From Melastoma dodecandrum (Eukaryota > Streptophyta > Magnoliopsida > Myrtales > Melastomataceae), in NCBI GenBank assembly GCA_029817715.1, contig JARUPY010000396.1, positions 4,898,001 to 4,962,000 of the forward strand: a stretch of 64,000 nt of DNA, read 5' to 3'. Shown piece after piece: positions 36,270 to 47,400 of the stretch. The stretch's first letter is position 1. Each line of letters opens with the position of its first letter. A program made the translations under genes and the position numbers. The notes below the pieces were generated by a model. It saw only the letters and a list, made by a program, of their open reading frames with translations, had not been told where the DNA came from and searched no databases.

Positions 36270-39200
36270 GATTGGATTATAAGAAAAGAGGGAGGGAGGG
36301 CGGGAGGGAATAAGGATAGGGGGAGAAGAACGAAGAATGGCAGATGGGAATAAAATGGAATGAAATGAATGAAATCGGAGAAAAATGGTGGTAGTGGGGA
36401 GAGGGAAGAGGAGAGAAAATGGAGAATCACATCACATCATATAACTGGGGGCTACAATAAGATGGAGACATCGCAAATGGGACCTTTGATAGTGCTGTTG
36501 GTGCCCCCTCCTTTCTCCTTCATCATTCTATTTTCAAATTTTTTGAACATCCTCCTTTTCTTTCCTCTCCGCTCTCCTTTCTTTCCCCTCGATTTTGTTA
36601 CATTACAAACCTCGCAAAACTCTACTTGCCGGACCCCGGGACGCGCCGCGTGATAGGCTAGACGTTCCACTCGATCGTACTAAGCACTCGACTCTAGTTT
36701 GCCCGCGCGTGTCGACCCGTCGCACTTTTACATCAATATTGGCCCGTCCTAATGTTTCATTGGACGGGATCGGGTAAGGGAATTCAATCAAAAACGCTAT
36801 TTTGGAGGCATAAGTCACTGCTCATTTAATTATGTTTGGTATATGATTACAAAAGAGAGCATATCCATCATCCCGGATCAATGATTGGGGCGGTGCCATT
36901 TTAGCAAAGGATTGCCACCCCCCCCCCCCCCAAAAAAAACCCACTATTCGAGTGGCCAATGAATGGAGTAATTTGTCATCAACATCGCTTGGCTGAAATT
37001 GATTTGGTATTGCTTTTATGAATCATGCATACACCCTGGTCAAACATGATAATGCGTTGCCCTCTTTCTCTCGAGTGTGCCCCGCTCAAATTACACCCAA
37101 ACTACATCACAACAAACCTATACTTAAATATGATTTCTCATGGACATACTTATGCTCCACAAGATTTTGGCGCAATCTTTCATTCCTCGGACAAATCCGC
37201 CGCAAGCATCGCGCAGATACTAGTACCTGCGTGTTGTCTTTGTCTCAGAAGGGGGGCAGGTTAATCTCGTTCGCCAAAGATTTCATTTGAAATGGACAAG
37301 TAATCACGCCAACCCCTCGGTTTGATTTTGTTTACAGTGTTCTCTGATGTTGTGTGTCCCCCCCCCCCCCCTCCCCCAACCCCCCAACCCGCTCCCCTGA
37401 TATATACATTAAAATAATAATGAACAATAACAATACCAATAATAATTCACACCCCCCCCCCCAAAAAAAAAAAAAAATCGTACGAAACGAAATTGATGGC
37501 GTTTGCTTTAATTTTCCACGTCATCATCATCATCATCTTCCCCGAATTCGTAACTTTCACCAAATTCTATGTATGAACAAGTTGAAGGGGGTGGGATACG
37601 AATTTCGCAATTCTTTTTCGAACTTATTCACGGAATCATATCAAACTCACCGAAACATGATGAGGGGAAGGGAGGGGGTGATCAGAGAGCGATGCACACA
37701 CTTGCACAATGATCGTTCTTTTCGTACGCAAGAGTTCACGAATTTGGAAGGGGGTGGGGTGGTTGCGGTTTGGTGCGGGCAGTAAATGGGGAATTTTTGC
37801 ATAGGGAGATGACAGGGAGGGAGGGGGGGGAGAGATTTCAAGTGCTTTTTGATACAGGAAAGAAGGGAAAGGGCGGGGGTGGGTTTGTAAATGTGAAACC
37901 CATGACTCCCTTTGCGAATTTTCAGGAACACACTAATGATTTCGTTTCACGTACTCATGACTTTGTTGTCAATCTTTCGACTCCTCCCTAAGATCAGATA
38001 CTCGATCAGGACGTTTATCCCCCTCGTCGCCTTATAGCCGGAGCTTTCGAAAGGAACCGTCGATGCGAATCGTCCTCGTTCGATGATGGGCGGAGTTTTG
38101 GGGATGATCTTCTTTCTACCGACACTATACAACATGGTACGTACTACTAGCTGGAGGACTCTCGAGGGGACGTGTTTTTTAGAGACGAGCTTCAAGAGAA
38201 AACAATGTCTTAAAGTCAATGACAAGGTTTCCTAGTCGGAAATAAGTGTGCTTCTCGCTCTTCGGATCCAAGGTTGAAGGTTCTCTGAATTGGGACTTTG
38301 AATAAGAAGACGCCGAACCTTCCGGTCCGAGTAGAAGCTGACTTTTGGGGAGGTTCGTTCAGAAGCTTCATCACCAAACCCCTTTGTAGAGAGAATTCGA
38401 CCATGTTTATCATTTAAAGGTAGGTAGGAGCCATCATTTCATCGAAAGCAATGATCAATTGAAGGAGCTATACGCAGATTCCATGGATCATGAGAAGGAA
38501 AAAACACCACCAAGGTTTATAGGCAATGAATGCTTTTTCTTTCCTTGTTGATGTGGAAAGTTTTGGCATCTTATATGACTCACGTAGAGATAAAGGTTGG
38601 GCCCCCCTCTTCCCTCTTCCATTTTGGTCCCCATGTCCAAAAAAAATGAGTTTTGCACGGTAAGTTTAAAAAAAATTACGAAATACGTGCGAGATTCGTA
38701 AAATACGATTTTACCATTGAAGGGGCGCGTCTTGAAAACGTAGCCCTTAAAATGCAAAGAGGGCATTTTCACTTAGCAAAAATATTCATTCTTCAGGTGA
38801 AGAAAGGTGTCTAAAAACGCACCCCTTTAACAAGGGACGTGTTTTCAAAACCCACCCCTTTAACTAAATGAACAAGGGGCGGATTTTGAAAACGCGCCCA
38901 TTTAACTATATGAATAAGGGGCGAGTTTTTTAAAAACCCGCCTTTCTAAACGTTAGACAAAAAAATATTTCTAACTTAATTGGTTAGAGACTTTTGTTAC
39001 AACGGGAGGGCGTACAAAACCCAAAAAAAACTCCCACCACCGCCACCTCCTTGGCAGCCTTCACATTTAAGGAGCGCGCTCCGTAGAAGAGACTGCTCGA
39101 CTTGAAATTTGGGGCGGCTCTTTTTGGGCTCGTAATATGGCCCATCGGAGGCCCGTTTCTTTGCAATCATAATGGGCCTTAATTTTTGCCCGTTGAAGGC

Positions 39201-39540
39201 CCTTTTTTAACGTTAAAGATGTGAAAACTATGGGGAATATTGGAATTATACCTCCTGAATGCTTAGATTCTTTTGTGGCGATTCTGAAAGGCCATTTGGG
39301 GAAATAAAGAGAGATAAATAAATAATAGAGTAAGATCGATCCAGCTGATGTTGAGATAATAATTTTAAGTATGGTTTTGTCAACCCCACTTATTGCACTC
39401 AAATTAAAATTATTAATTTCATTATATGTAGATTTTAAAATTAAAATTAAAATTTTACGGAACATATTAAATATAAAAAATTAAATTTAAAACACATTAA
39501 TTTAACTTTAATTCTCGTTAACAAAATCCTTAATTAGTTG
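36270..39540. other. Long intergenic region with homopolymers and short repeats
   Basis: LSH promoter side first, then AT-rich DNA. Long C runs occur at 36918-36931, 37358-37371 and 37452-37462. No credible coding frame. The sequence from 39300 to 39540 is strongly AT-rich. Confidence 0.4.
38716..38965. repeat. Degenerate palindromic repeat array (GGGGCG...TTTT/AAAA...CGCCCC)
   Basis: Four or five imperfect copies of a unit pairing AAGGGGCG-type and CGCCCCTTT-type blocks around T and A runs, e.g. AAGGGGCGGATTTTGAAAAC at about 38873-38892. Arrays like this occur in the sub-terminal regions of some plant DNA transposons, but no terminal repeat or target duplication was found. Confidence 0.55.
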
Positions 39541-39794
39541 TTCAAAGTGTCGGTGGTACTGGCTGGCAGCACGGTTTGTTGTCCCAACGGAAATCTTTCG
39601 TGGACTTATCCATTGGAGGATAATGATGATGGTTATAAAATGCTGACAGCAACTTGCAGAAGCTACAAGCTCTGGTCAAGAATGGTGTCGTTGGCTTCAG
39701 CCTCTCCTGTTTGACCAGTCGTTCGAACAAAAACAGTATATAAACACTCCATCTAAGTCATCTCAAATCAGATCGTCCACCGTCTCCGAGAGCC
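39541..39794 (+). promoter_or_regulatory. Promoter of the EP1-like lectin gene
   Basis: A clear TATA box, GTATATAAAC, at 39737-39746 sits about 50 bases before the ATG, so the 5' leader must be short. Confidence 0.7.
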
Positions 39795-41129
39795 ATGTTT
39801 CCGCGAGGTTGTCATTCCCTTTCCTTGCTCACCCTTTCGGTGGTGGCATTGGCCTCGTCGTCGACCCTCCTGGCTAAGGTCCCTCCCTCCTCTCAGTTCC
39901 AATTTGTCAATGAAGGGGAGCTAGGACCCTATGTCGTCGAGTACGGAGGCAGCTACCGCGTCCTCAACGTCTTCGCGGCCCCCTTCCAGCTCTCCTTCTA
40001 TAACACCACCCCCGATGCCTTCACCCTCGCCCTCCGTATGGGCCTCACCCGCTCCGAGTCCCTCTTCCGCTGGGTCTGGGAGGCCAACCGCGGCAACCCT
40101 GTTCGTGAGAATGCCACCCTGTCCTTCGGGGAGGACGGGAACCTCATCCTGGCTGACCACGATGGCCGCATTGCCTGGCAGACCGGCACCGCCAACAAGG
40201 GAGTCGTCGGTTTCCAGCTCCTGCCCACCGGCAACATGGTCCTCTACGACTCGAAGGGGAAATACGTTTGGCAGAGCTTCGATAGCCCCACCGACACGAT
40301 CCTAGTGGGACAGTCACTCAAGGCCAACGGTGTAAACCGGCTCTTGAGCCGTGGATCTGAGGGGAACAACGTCAACGGGCCTTACAGCCTCGTCATGGAG
40401 CCTCAAGGCCTGTCCCTCTACTTCACTGGGAAGAACGCCCTCAAGCCATTGGTTTACTATTCCTTCTCGCAGTACATTAGCATCTCGAAAGGCGCCCTCG
40501 ATCACGTGACCTTTAAGTCCCAGAACAACGACGACCATTCGGATGATCTGTTCCTCGACTACCAGGTCGGCACAGGCAGCTCTCCCACAACAGGGAACTT
40601 AATCCTTACCAGGCCCAAGTACAACGCCACGCTGAGCTTCCTGCGGCTGGGGATCGACGGGAACGTGAAAATATACACGTACGACGACCTTGTCGACTAC
40701 CGTGCCTGGGACGTAACACTCAGCCTCTTCTCAAAAGATGAGTTCCCAGACTGGGAGAGCGAGTGCCAGCTGCCGGAGAAGTGCGGGAGCTTCGGCCTCT
40801 GTGACAACAGCCAATGCGTTGGCTGCCCACTCCCTGGTGGCATATTCGGGTGGACAAGGGACTGCGCAGCCCCAAAGGTCAGTAGCTGTAACCCGAAAGA
40901 TTTCGGGTACTACAAGCTGGTAGGGGTGGACCACTTCTCAAGCAAGTACACAAAGGGCATAGCCGCGAAAATAGGAGAGTGCGAGGCAAGGTGCACCAAG
41001 GACTGCAAGTGTGAGGGCTACTTCTACAACGAGGGGAACAAGAGGTGCTGGATCGCGTACGACCTGATGACGCTGACCAAGGTGGCGAATTCGACCCACT
41101 TAGGATACATCAAGGCTCCCAAGAAATAG
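39795..41129 (+). CDS. EP1-like secreted glycoprotein, mannose-binding (B-type) lectin domain
   Basis: Intronless, 444 aa. Residues 1-27 form a signal peptide with a hydrophobic core. A bulb-type (GNA-related) lectin domain follows, about 65-190, with repeats typified by LSFGEDGNLILADHDGRIAW and YDSKGKYVWQSFDSPTDTIL. Next are an S-locus-glycoprotein-like segment, a Cys-rich EGF-like stretch (CGSFGLCDNSQCVGC) and a PAN/apple-like C-terminus (CEARCTKDCKCEGYFY). There is no transmembrane segment or kinase, so the protein should be an apoplastic glycoprotein like carrot EP1 and its Arabidopsis homologues. NxS/T sites (NTT, NAT, NST) are present. The coding region is GC-rich compared with its flanks. 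Ligand and function are unproven for this family. Confidence 0.95.
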   Translation: MFPRGCHSLSLLTLSVVALASSSTLLAKVPPSSQFQFVNEGELGPYVVEYGGSYRVLNVFAAPFQLSFYNTTPDAFTLALRMGLTRSESLFRWVWEANRGNPVRENATLSFGEDGNLILADHDGRIAWQTGTANKGVVGFQLLPTGNMVLYDSKGKYVWQSFDSPTDTILVGQSLKANGVNRLLSRGSEGNNVNGPYSLVMEPQGLSLYFTGKNALKPLVYYSFSQYISISKGALDHVTFKSQNNDDHSDDLFLDYQVGTGSSPTTGNLILTRPKYNATLSFLRLGIDGNVKIYTYDDLVDYRAWDVTLSLFSKDEFPDWESECQLPEKCGSFGLCDNSQCVGCPLPGGIFGWTRDCAAPKVSSCNPKDFGYYKLVGVDHFSSKYTKGIAAKIGECEARCTKDCKCEGYFYNEGNKRCWIAYDLMTLTKVANSTHLGYIKAPKK

Positions 41130-42035
41130 ATTTGGTTTTATCTCGAACAAGTAGTTGGGGATGAGTTTAATGTTGTGCTACCAATCAATGAAGAACAAGG
41201 GGGTCACCCCCAATCCCATCACAGCACGGCATTTGCTATATTTGTCTAGACAAAATTATGGGCACAACTAATTTGATGCCTCCCCAATTAATACTTTCCC
41301 ACCCACGGTGAGCAAAATATTTGAAATCCCAAGTCCCATTCCGAAATTCGATTTTTGTTCGGAATCGAAGTTTCGATTCATGGGTTTTTATATCGAGGAA
41401 GACTAGAGCTTAAAATTTCTTTCATTTCATTTACCTCACTCGTTCATCCCATCTCATTTTCTTGATTTACTTACCCGGTTTTTGTCCTCCATCGTCGTTC
41501 GTCCATCATCGCAGCCCGCCTCTCTTCAGTCGTCACAGCCCCTGCTCCTCCGCTGTTGCAGTCTGCAGTTCCTCCGTCGTCGTGCCCGCCGCTCCTTGCG
41601 TGAAGTCCGCCGGGAACTCTAGCTTATGGTTTTATTCATTTTGGGTGGTTTAATCGATTCCGTTTATTTGGGTGAAGGTAAAATTTAGACTTGAAATTCG
41701 AAATATCCGAATTATTTTTTATTCGAAAATATAAAATTGGCAAAATATACATTTATAATCTCAATTTTAAGTCAATTTTATTTTTTTATCACTAAATTAT
41801 ATAATTTTATCATCAACTTTTATTTTTATTCGCCTCATAATCCACTTCACCCGTAGTAACAAACCCCTAATAGAACATTATCCGACCTTTATCGATTTTT
41901 CATATTTTTTTTTTACAGTATTAGCAACTATCGTCAAACTTTGAGAGGTTTTAATATTATTTTTCATTTTATTAATTTTAAAAGATTAGTTAAAATCAAA
42001 ATAAAAATAAAAGTTAATAATAAAATTATATAACA
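41130..42035. other. Intergenic, lectin 3' UTR then AT-rich DNA
   Basis: The 3' UTR is followed by very AT-rich sequence up to the Mutator-like element. No gene seen. Confidence 0.45.
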
Positions 42036-42284
42036 AAAAAAGTTGGCAAATTATCGATATTTGGCCCCAACTATAGGCCAACTTTACGTTTTGTCATATC
42101 GTTTAAAATTTTTTTGATTTGACCTTATTTCAATTTTAATTTTCGATTTAGCCTTATTTGTAACGGACGTTACGATTCGTTGACGTGTCTGTGACTATTC
42201 CTTTTATTATATTAAATAATTTGCACGTCATTTTGTTTTCATACGTGGACATTAATAAATAAAAAAATAAAAAAGGCTCTCCCC

Positions 42285-42415
42285 TCCCCTACGAAGCTTC
42301 GCCTCTCTCGATCGAGTACCCTCCGATGTCCTCGTCTCCTCCGACGGCACGTTCTCCGTGATTTTCTTCCCAGTCAACAATAACCCCTACTCCTTCGCCA
42401 TCAACAGGAGGTTGC
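42285..42415 (+). pseudogene. Captured B-lectin receptor-kinase fragment
   Basis: The plus frame reads LDRVPSDVLVSSDGTFSVIF and continues FPVNNNPYSFAIN. This matches the start of the bulb-lectin domain of G-type lectin S-receptor-like kinases of the ZmPK1 type. It is not a copy of the lectin gene 1.2 kb upstream, whose matching region differs. Confidence 0.75.
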
Positions 42416-42420
42416 TGGAA

Positions 42421-42695
42421 TTCGGGGTGGGGCAGGGGCGAGGGGGAGGGGGAGGGGGTGGGTGTGGGGGCAGGAAGGGGCTGGGTGTAGGGGAAGTTTT
42501 GGGGGAGGGGGAGGGAGTAGGTGTGGGGGGAGCAGTTTTGGGGGGAGGGGCAGGGAAGGGGCGAGGGTGACCGTGGGGGGAAGGGAAATTTTGGGGGAGG
42601 GGGGAAGGGGAGGGGGAGGGTGACCGTGGGGGAAGGGAAGTTTTGGGGGAGGGGGTGGGAGTGGGTGTGGGGCCGGGGGCGGGGGAGGGGGAACG
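42421..42695. repeat. G-rich minisatellite
   Basis: About 275 bases of GGGGGAGGGG, GTTTTGGGGG and GGTGACCGTGGGGG units. The plus strand is almost devoid of C. Read on the minus strand it gives an open proline-rich frame (42401-42739), probably a by-product of composition. Confidence 0.85.
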
Positions 42696-42942
42696 GAGGA
42701 AACGGAGACGAGGAGAAAGTTATAGGGCCACGTAGGCATAATTTATAAGTCAGAAGACTACGTGGACAATAATATTACCGACGTTAGAGACACGTTATAT
42801 TTTCGTAACGTCCGTTACGAATAAGGCTAAATCGAAAATTAAAATTAAAATAAGGTCAAATCAAAAAATTTTTAAACGATATGACAAAACGTAAAATTGG
42901 TCTATAGTTGAGACCAAATATTGATAATTTGCCAAAAAAGTT

Positions 42943-44271
42943 TTCTAAAAAATTGGGACTATAGATATATAATTTACTTAAATCGGACTTGGGCCGGGAC
43001 TCGGACGTAAAAAAAACCAAAATTAGGAAGTTCTCATTCGCACTCGAATATCTGAGTCCTCGTCCCTGCCCACCAAAACGACGCTAGATTTTTTTAATTT
43101 TATTTTTTATTAATTGGGGATTTGATATTGGGTCATCAAATCGGGCCTCGGCCCATTTCGTCATATAAACAAAACAGGGCCGGCCTTATGAAATTGCAAT
43201 TAGCTTTGGGAAATGCCGTTAAGAAAGTCGACGATGTAGCGTCTGAAAGTGAAAGGGCAACAACCTCCTCCTCCTTTTTACTTGTATATTTGTTATGCAA
43301 GCAACGAACTTGCTATCGTCACATCGCATACCCTTCAAAATATAATCACATTCTTTTTTTTTTTTATGATAACACTCCCCTCCCCCAATTCCCACCCCCA
43401 AAAAGAGAAATAAGGAGCAAGTTTTGGACAGCTGCCGGAAGGAGACACCCACGCGTGACATTAAATTATAAATGATTGAAAGCTGCCGGCACGTCAGGTC
43501 ACCGGGGAGGAGGGGGTGGGGGACTCATTTTCTTTTAAGGGACATGATGTGTTACGCCATCATGTATGTAAACGAGCAGCAGCAGACGCAGGGTGTGTCG
43601 TCATCATTTGGCATTTAGTGCCCTTTGCTTATCGGCATTATCCCCCCCCCCCCTCCTACTCGGGAGTATTAGTTTCGTGTTGCCTAATTATTCTTTCCCT
43701 TGTCGTAATTTTAGGGGAAAAGGGGGGGGGGGGGTGTCTAACCTTCGTGTCCAAAGTCAGCGACCGTTGGTCGGAGTAGTAAATAGTAAAATGCCAAGAG
43801 AGATGGTTGGGATTTTGGGTGAATATACGGGGGGAGGATAAGGAATATTCTCCTTTATTTCAAGCGGCAAGTGACACCAACAGACTGGACAAGCCCGACC
43901 CACAGTAACTAACTAACTCACACATGAACATGAACAGGAACATGAACAGGCAGACAGAGTCACATGAAGAAATTACACGATCATACAGCGCATCCCTCGG
44001 ATCCCCAAAATTCCCGATCCCACACACACATAATTAGAGAGTTTTTTACTTTTTTTTGTTTTTGAAGATCTAATCTTGATTTTTTTATTTATTTGATTCG
44101 ATATTATCTAATCGTATTCGCATGCGATGTCTACAGCGAGGGGCCCCTCGGTAGTCGTGTGTTTATAAATTGGTGCCTTTCCACTGCCACCCTTTTGGAT
44201 CGCCCCCAACTCCTCGCCCTGCCTGCCTGGATTCCCTCCCATAATTCCTCCCCCTCCTTCCTCCTCTTCAG
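42943..44271. other. Intergenic region upstream of PEPC
   Basis: C tract at 43642-43653 and G tract at 43722-43734. A repeated ACATGAACAGGA word lies near 43925-43950. The last part is the PEPC promoter and leader. No gene recognised. Confidence 0.4.
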
Positions 44272-44393
44272 GTAGCACTTCCCCTTTTCTGTATTTGACC
44301 ATTGGGCTTTGCTCCCTTGATCCCAAGTCGTTAGTGATTTGATGTTCGTGGCTTTTCGTTTAATTTTTTTTCTTTTTTATTGTTTGGATTTAG
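44272..44393 (+). promoter_or_regulatory. 5' UTR intron of the PEPC gene (likely)
   Basis: The leader reads TTCAG then GTAGCA at 44272, and an acceptor TTTAG ends at 44393, 24 bases before the ATG. The sequence between is T-rich as an intron should be. Confidence 0.5.
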
Positions 44394-44417
44394 GTGAACG
44401 AGTGGGGAGAACTCTTC

Positions 44418-47400
44418 ATGGCGAACAAGGTGGAGAAGCTGGCGTCCATCGACGCCCAGCTCCGGCAACTCGCTCCGGCCAAGGTGAGCGAGGATGACAA
44501 GCTCGTGGAGTACGACGCGCTGCTCTTGGATCGGTTCCTCGACATTCTTCAGGATTTGCACGGGGAAGATCTCAAAGAGATGGTACTGCTTTTGTCAATC
44601 CTCCCTATTTACCGCCTCTTTTGCCGCTGCCCCTGTCCATTGTTTTGGCTTGACAGTCGTGTTTGAGAACGGATCGCCTGGCCGGTAGTTACAATTGGCG
44701 TGTCGATTCTTATTCTGTCTCCGGTGCTTGTAGGTTCAAGAGTGCTATGAACATTCAGCCGAGTACGAGGGGAACCATGATCCTAAGAAGCTCGAGGAGC
44801 TGGGAAATGTTCTGACCAGTTTGGATCCAGGGGACTCCATCGTGATTGCCAAATCTTTCTCCCATATGCTTAACTTGGCGAACCTGGCGGAGGAGGTCCA
44901 GATCGCTCATCGGAGGCGCAATAAGTTCAAGAAAGGAGACTTTGTCGACGAGAACTCCGCGACCACTGAATCTGACATCGAGGAAACGTTCAAGAAGCTC
45001 GTGGGAAATTTGAAGAAGTCTCCCGAAGAGGTGTTTGATGCTCTTAAGAATCAGACTGTGGATCTTGTCTTGACCGCTCATCCTACTCAGTCAGTGCGAA
45101 GGTCTTTGCTTCAAAAGCATGGAAGGTTAGCCTTTAAGACACGAATCGCTTGTGATTGTCTTTAGATGGGCCTTTTTCAGTTGACAGCAGCATCGTTTCT
45201 TCTGCCCAGGATTCGCAACTGCTTGACGCAGTTGTATGCTAAGGACATCACTCGCGATGACAAACAGGAGCTCGATGAAGCCCTCCAAAGAGAGGTGCTG
45301 CTAATATCTTTAAAAGCTCTGGTTTTAGTGAGATATGCTTGTGCTTTTTTTTTTAATTGTTGCGCAGCTTGACCTGGTTTTGATCGAATTGCCCGAACTC
45401 TTTCTCTGTCATACAAAATGTGTGTTTTCTTTTCGCCTTCTGTTCTTCTGTTGGTGGTATTATGCTGGGACAGTAGTTCCCTGTGATTAATGACATCGGT
45501 CTGTGATCTTTTTTTATGGTTATTTCCCTGCACAGATTCAAGCTGCCTTCCGAACTGATGAAATCCGAAGGAGCCCTCCGGCTCCCCAGGACGAAATGAG
45601 GGCAGGAATGAGTTATTTCCATGAAACCATCTGGAAGGGTGTCCCTAAGTTCTTGCGTCGTGTTGACACGGCATTAAAGAACATAGGGATCAACGAGAGA
45701 GTACCTTACAATGCACCCCTCATTCAGTTCTCTTCATGGATGGGTGGTGATCGTGATGGTATGCCATGCTTCATCATGTGCACTTTTTCGTGTGCTATCT
45801 TTCACTCCACAGCTCGAAGATTATCCTTATCCGTCGATGCATGATATATCCACTACATTTTCTTTGTCAGGTAATCCAAGAGTAACTCCCGAAGTTACAA
45901 GGGATGTTTGCCTGCTTGCTAGAATGATGGCTGCCAACTTATACTATTCACAAATCGAAGATCTCATGTTTGAGGTCGAATCCAGTCGTGTTTAAACTTT
46001 GAGTTACATTTTCTTACCATAATCTATCCTTTACCTTATGGTTCTTCATTCCCTGCAGCTGTCTATGTGGCGTTGCAGTGACGAACTTCGTGTTCGTGCT
46101 GATGAGCTCCACAGTTCCACTAAAAAGGATACAAAACATTACATAGGTAATTAAATGAATCCTCTCTGTCGTGTTTTCAGTCTACATGATCTTTATTTAT
46201 GCTTCGTTAAGTGACTGTAGCATTGTCCACATACGTTTCTCCAGTAATTCTTCATGCTTTTTGATGTTTCCTGTTAAGCTTAATGCTGTCTTTTCTTGTA
46301 CTCTGGGGCAGAGTTTTGGAAAACAATACCTCCAAGTGAACCTTACCGCGTCTTACTCGGTGATCTACGTGACAAGTTGTATCAGACACGTGAACGTGCT
46401 CGTCATTTACTGGCTCATGGCGCCTCAGATATCCCAGAAGAGGCAACTTTCACCAATGTTGAGGATGTAAGTGCATCAAACTTTACCATTAATTCACTTA
46501 TATGGCTTTTATTTGAGAAACTGGTCTACAAGATTGTTCATCCTTTTAGTTTTTGCATGATTTTTAAATCCTGATTCTGCTTGAACCATTGCACAGTTCC
46601 TGGGGCCGCTCGAGATGTGTTACAGATCTTTATGTGCTTGCGGCGACCGGCCCATTGCGGATGGGAGCCTTCTTGATTTCTTGAGACAAGTCTCTACTTT
46701 TGGCCTGTCGCTTGTTCGATTGGATATTAGGCAGGAATCAGACAAGCACACTGATGTATTAGATGCCATCACCAGACATTTGGAAATCGGCTCTTACAAG
46801 GAATGGCCTGAAGAACGCCGACAAGAATGGCTCTTGTCTGAGCTCGGTGGAAAACGGCCACTGTTTGGTTCCGATCTTCCAAAAACTGAAGAGATTGCCG
46901 ATGTATTAGATACTTTTCATGTTATAGCTGAGCTACCTGCTGATAGCTTTGGAGCTTACATTATCTCAATGGCTACTGCACCATCCGATGTGCTCGCAGT
47001 AGAGCTGCTACAGCGCGAATGTCACGTGAAGCAACCTCTACGAGTTGTCCCTCTCTTTGAGAAGCTGGCTGATTTGGATGCTGCACCTGCTGCCGTTGCT
47101 AGGCTTTTCTCCATTGATTGGTATAGAAATAGGATCAATGGGAAGCAAGAAGTTATGATTGGCTATTCTGATTCTGGCAAAGACGCTGGGCGTCTTTCCG
47201 CAGCTTGGCAGCTGTATAAGGCTCAAGAAGAGCTAATAAACGTTGCAAAGAAGTATGGTATGAAGCTTACCATGTTCCATGGCCGTGGTGGCACTGTTGG
47301 TCGTGGTGGTGGCCCCACCCATCTCGCCATATTGTCTCAACCTCCCGAGACAATTCACGGGTCACTTCGTGTCACTGTTCAGGGTGAGGTCATCGAGCAA

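Larger units (their letters stand above)
42036..42942. mobile_element. Mutator-like element carrying a host gene fragment (Pack-MULE)
   Basis: The element is 42045-42933 (889 bp), flanked by the exact 9-bp duplication AAAAAAGTT (42036-42044 and 42934-42942), the size made by Mutator-like transposases. The terminal inverted repeats are about 130 bp and about 90% identical; both begin GGCAAATTATC and share ACGTTTTGTCATATCGTTTA and TTTCGATTTAGCCTTATT. The interior has no transposase. It holds an S-receptor-kinase-like lectin fragment (about 42285-42415) and a G-rich minisatellite (42421-42695). The element is non-autonomous and, by its cargo, a Pack-MULE. Confidence 0.93.

Noticed and set aside
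40314..40538. Antisense ORFs across the EP1-like lectin gene
   Set aside because: Shadow frames of a GC-rich coding region.
42401..42739. Proline-rich minus-strand ORF of 112 aa
   Set aside because: It arises from the G-rich minisatellite inside the Mutator-like element. No start context or conserved domain.
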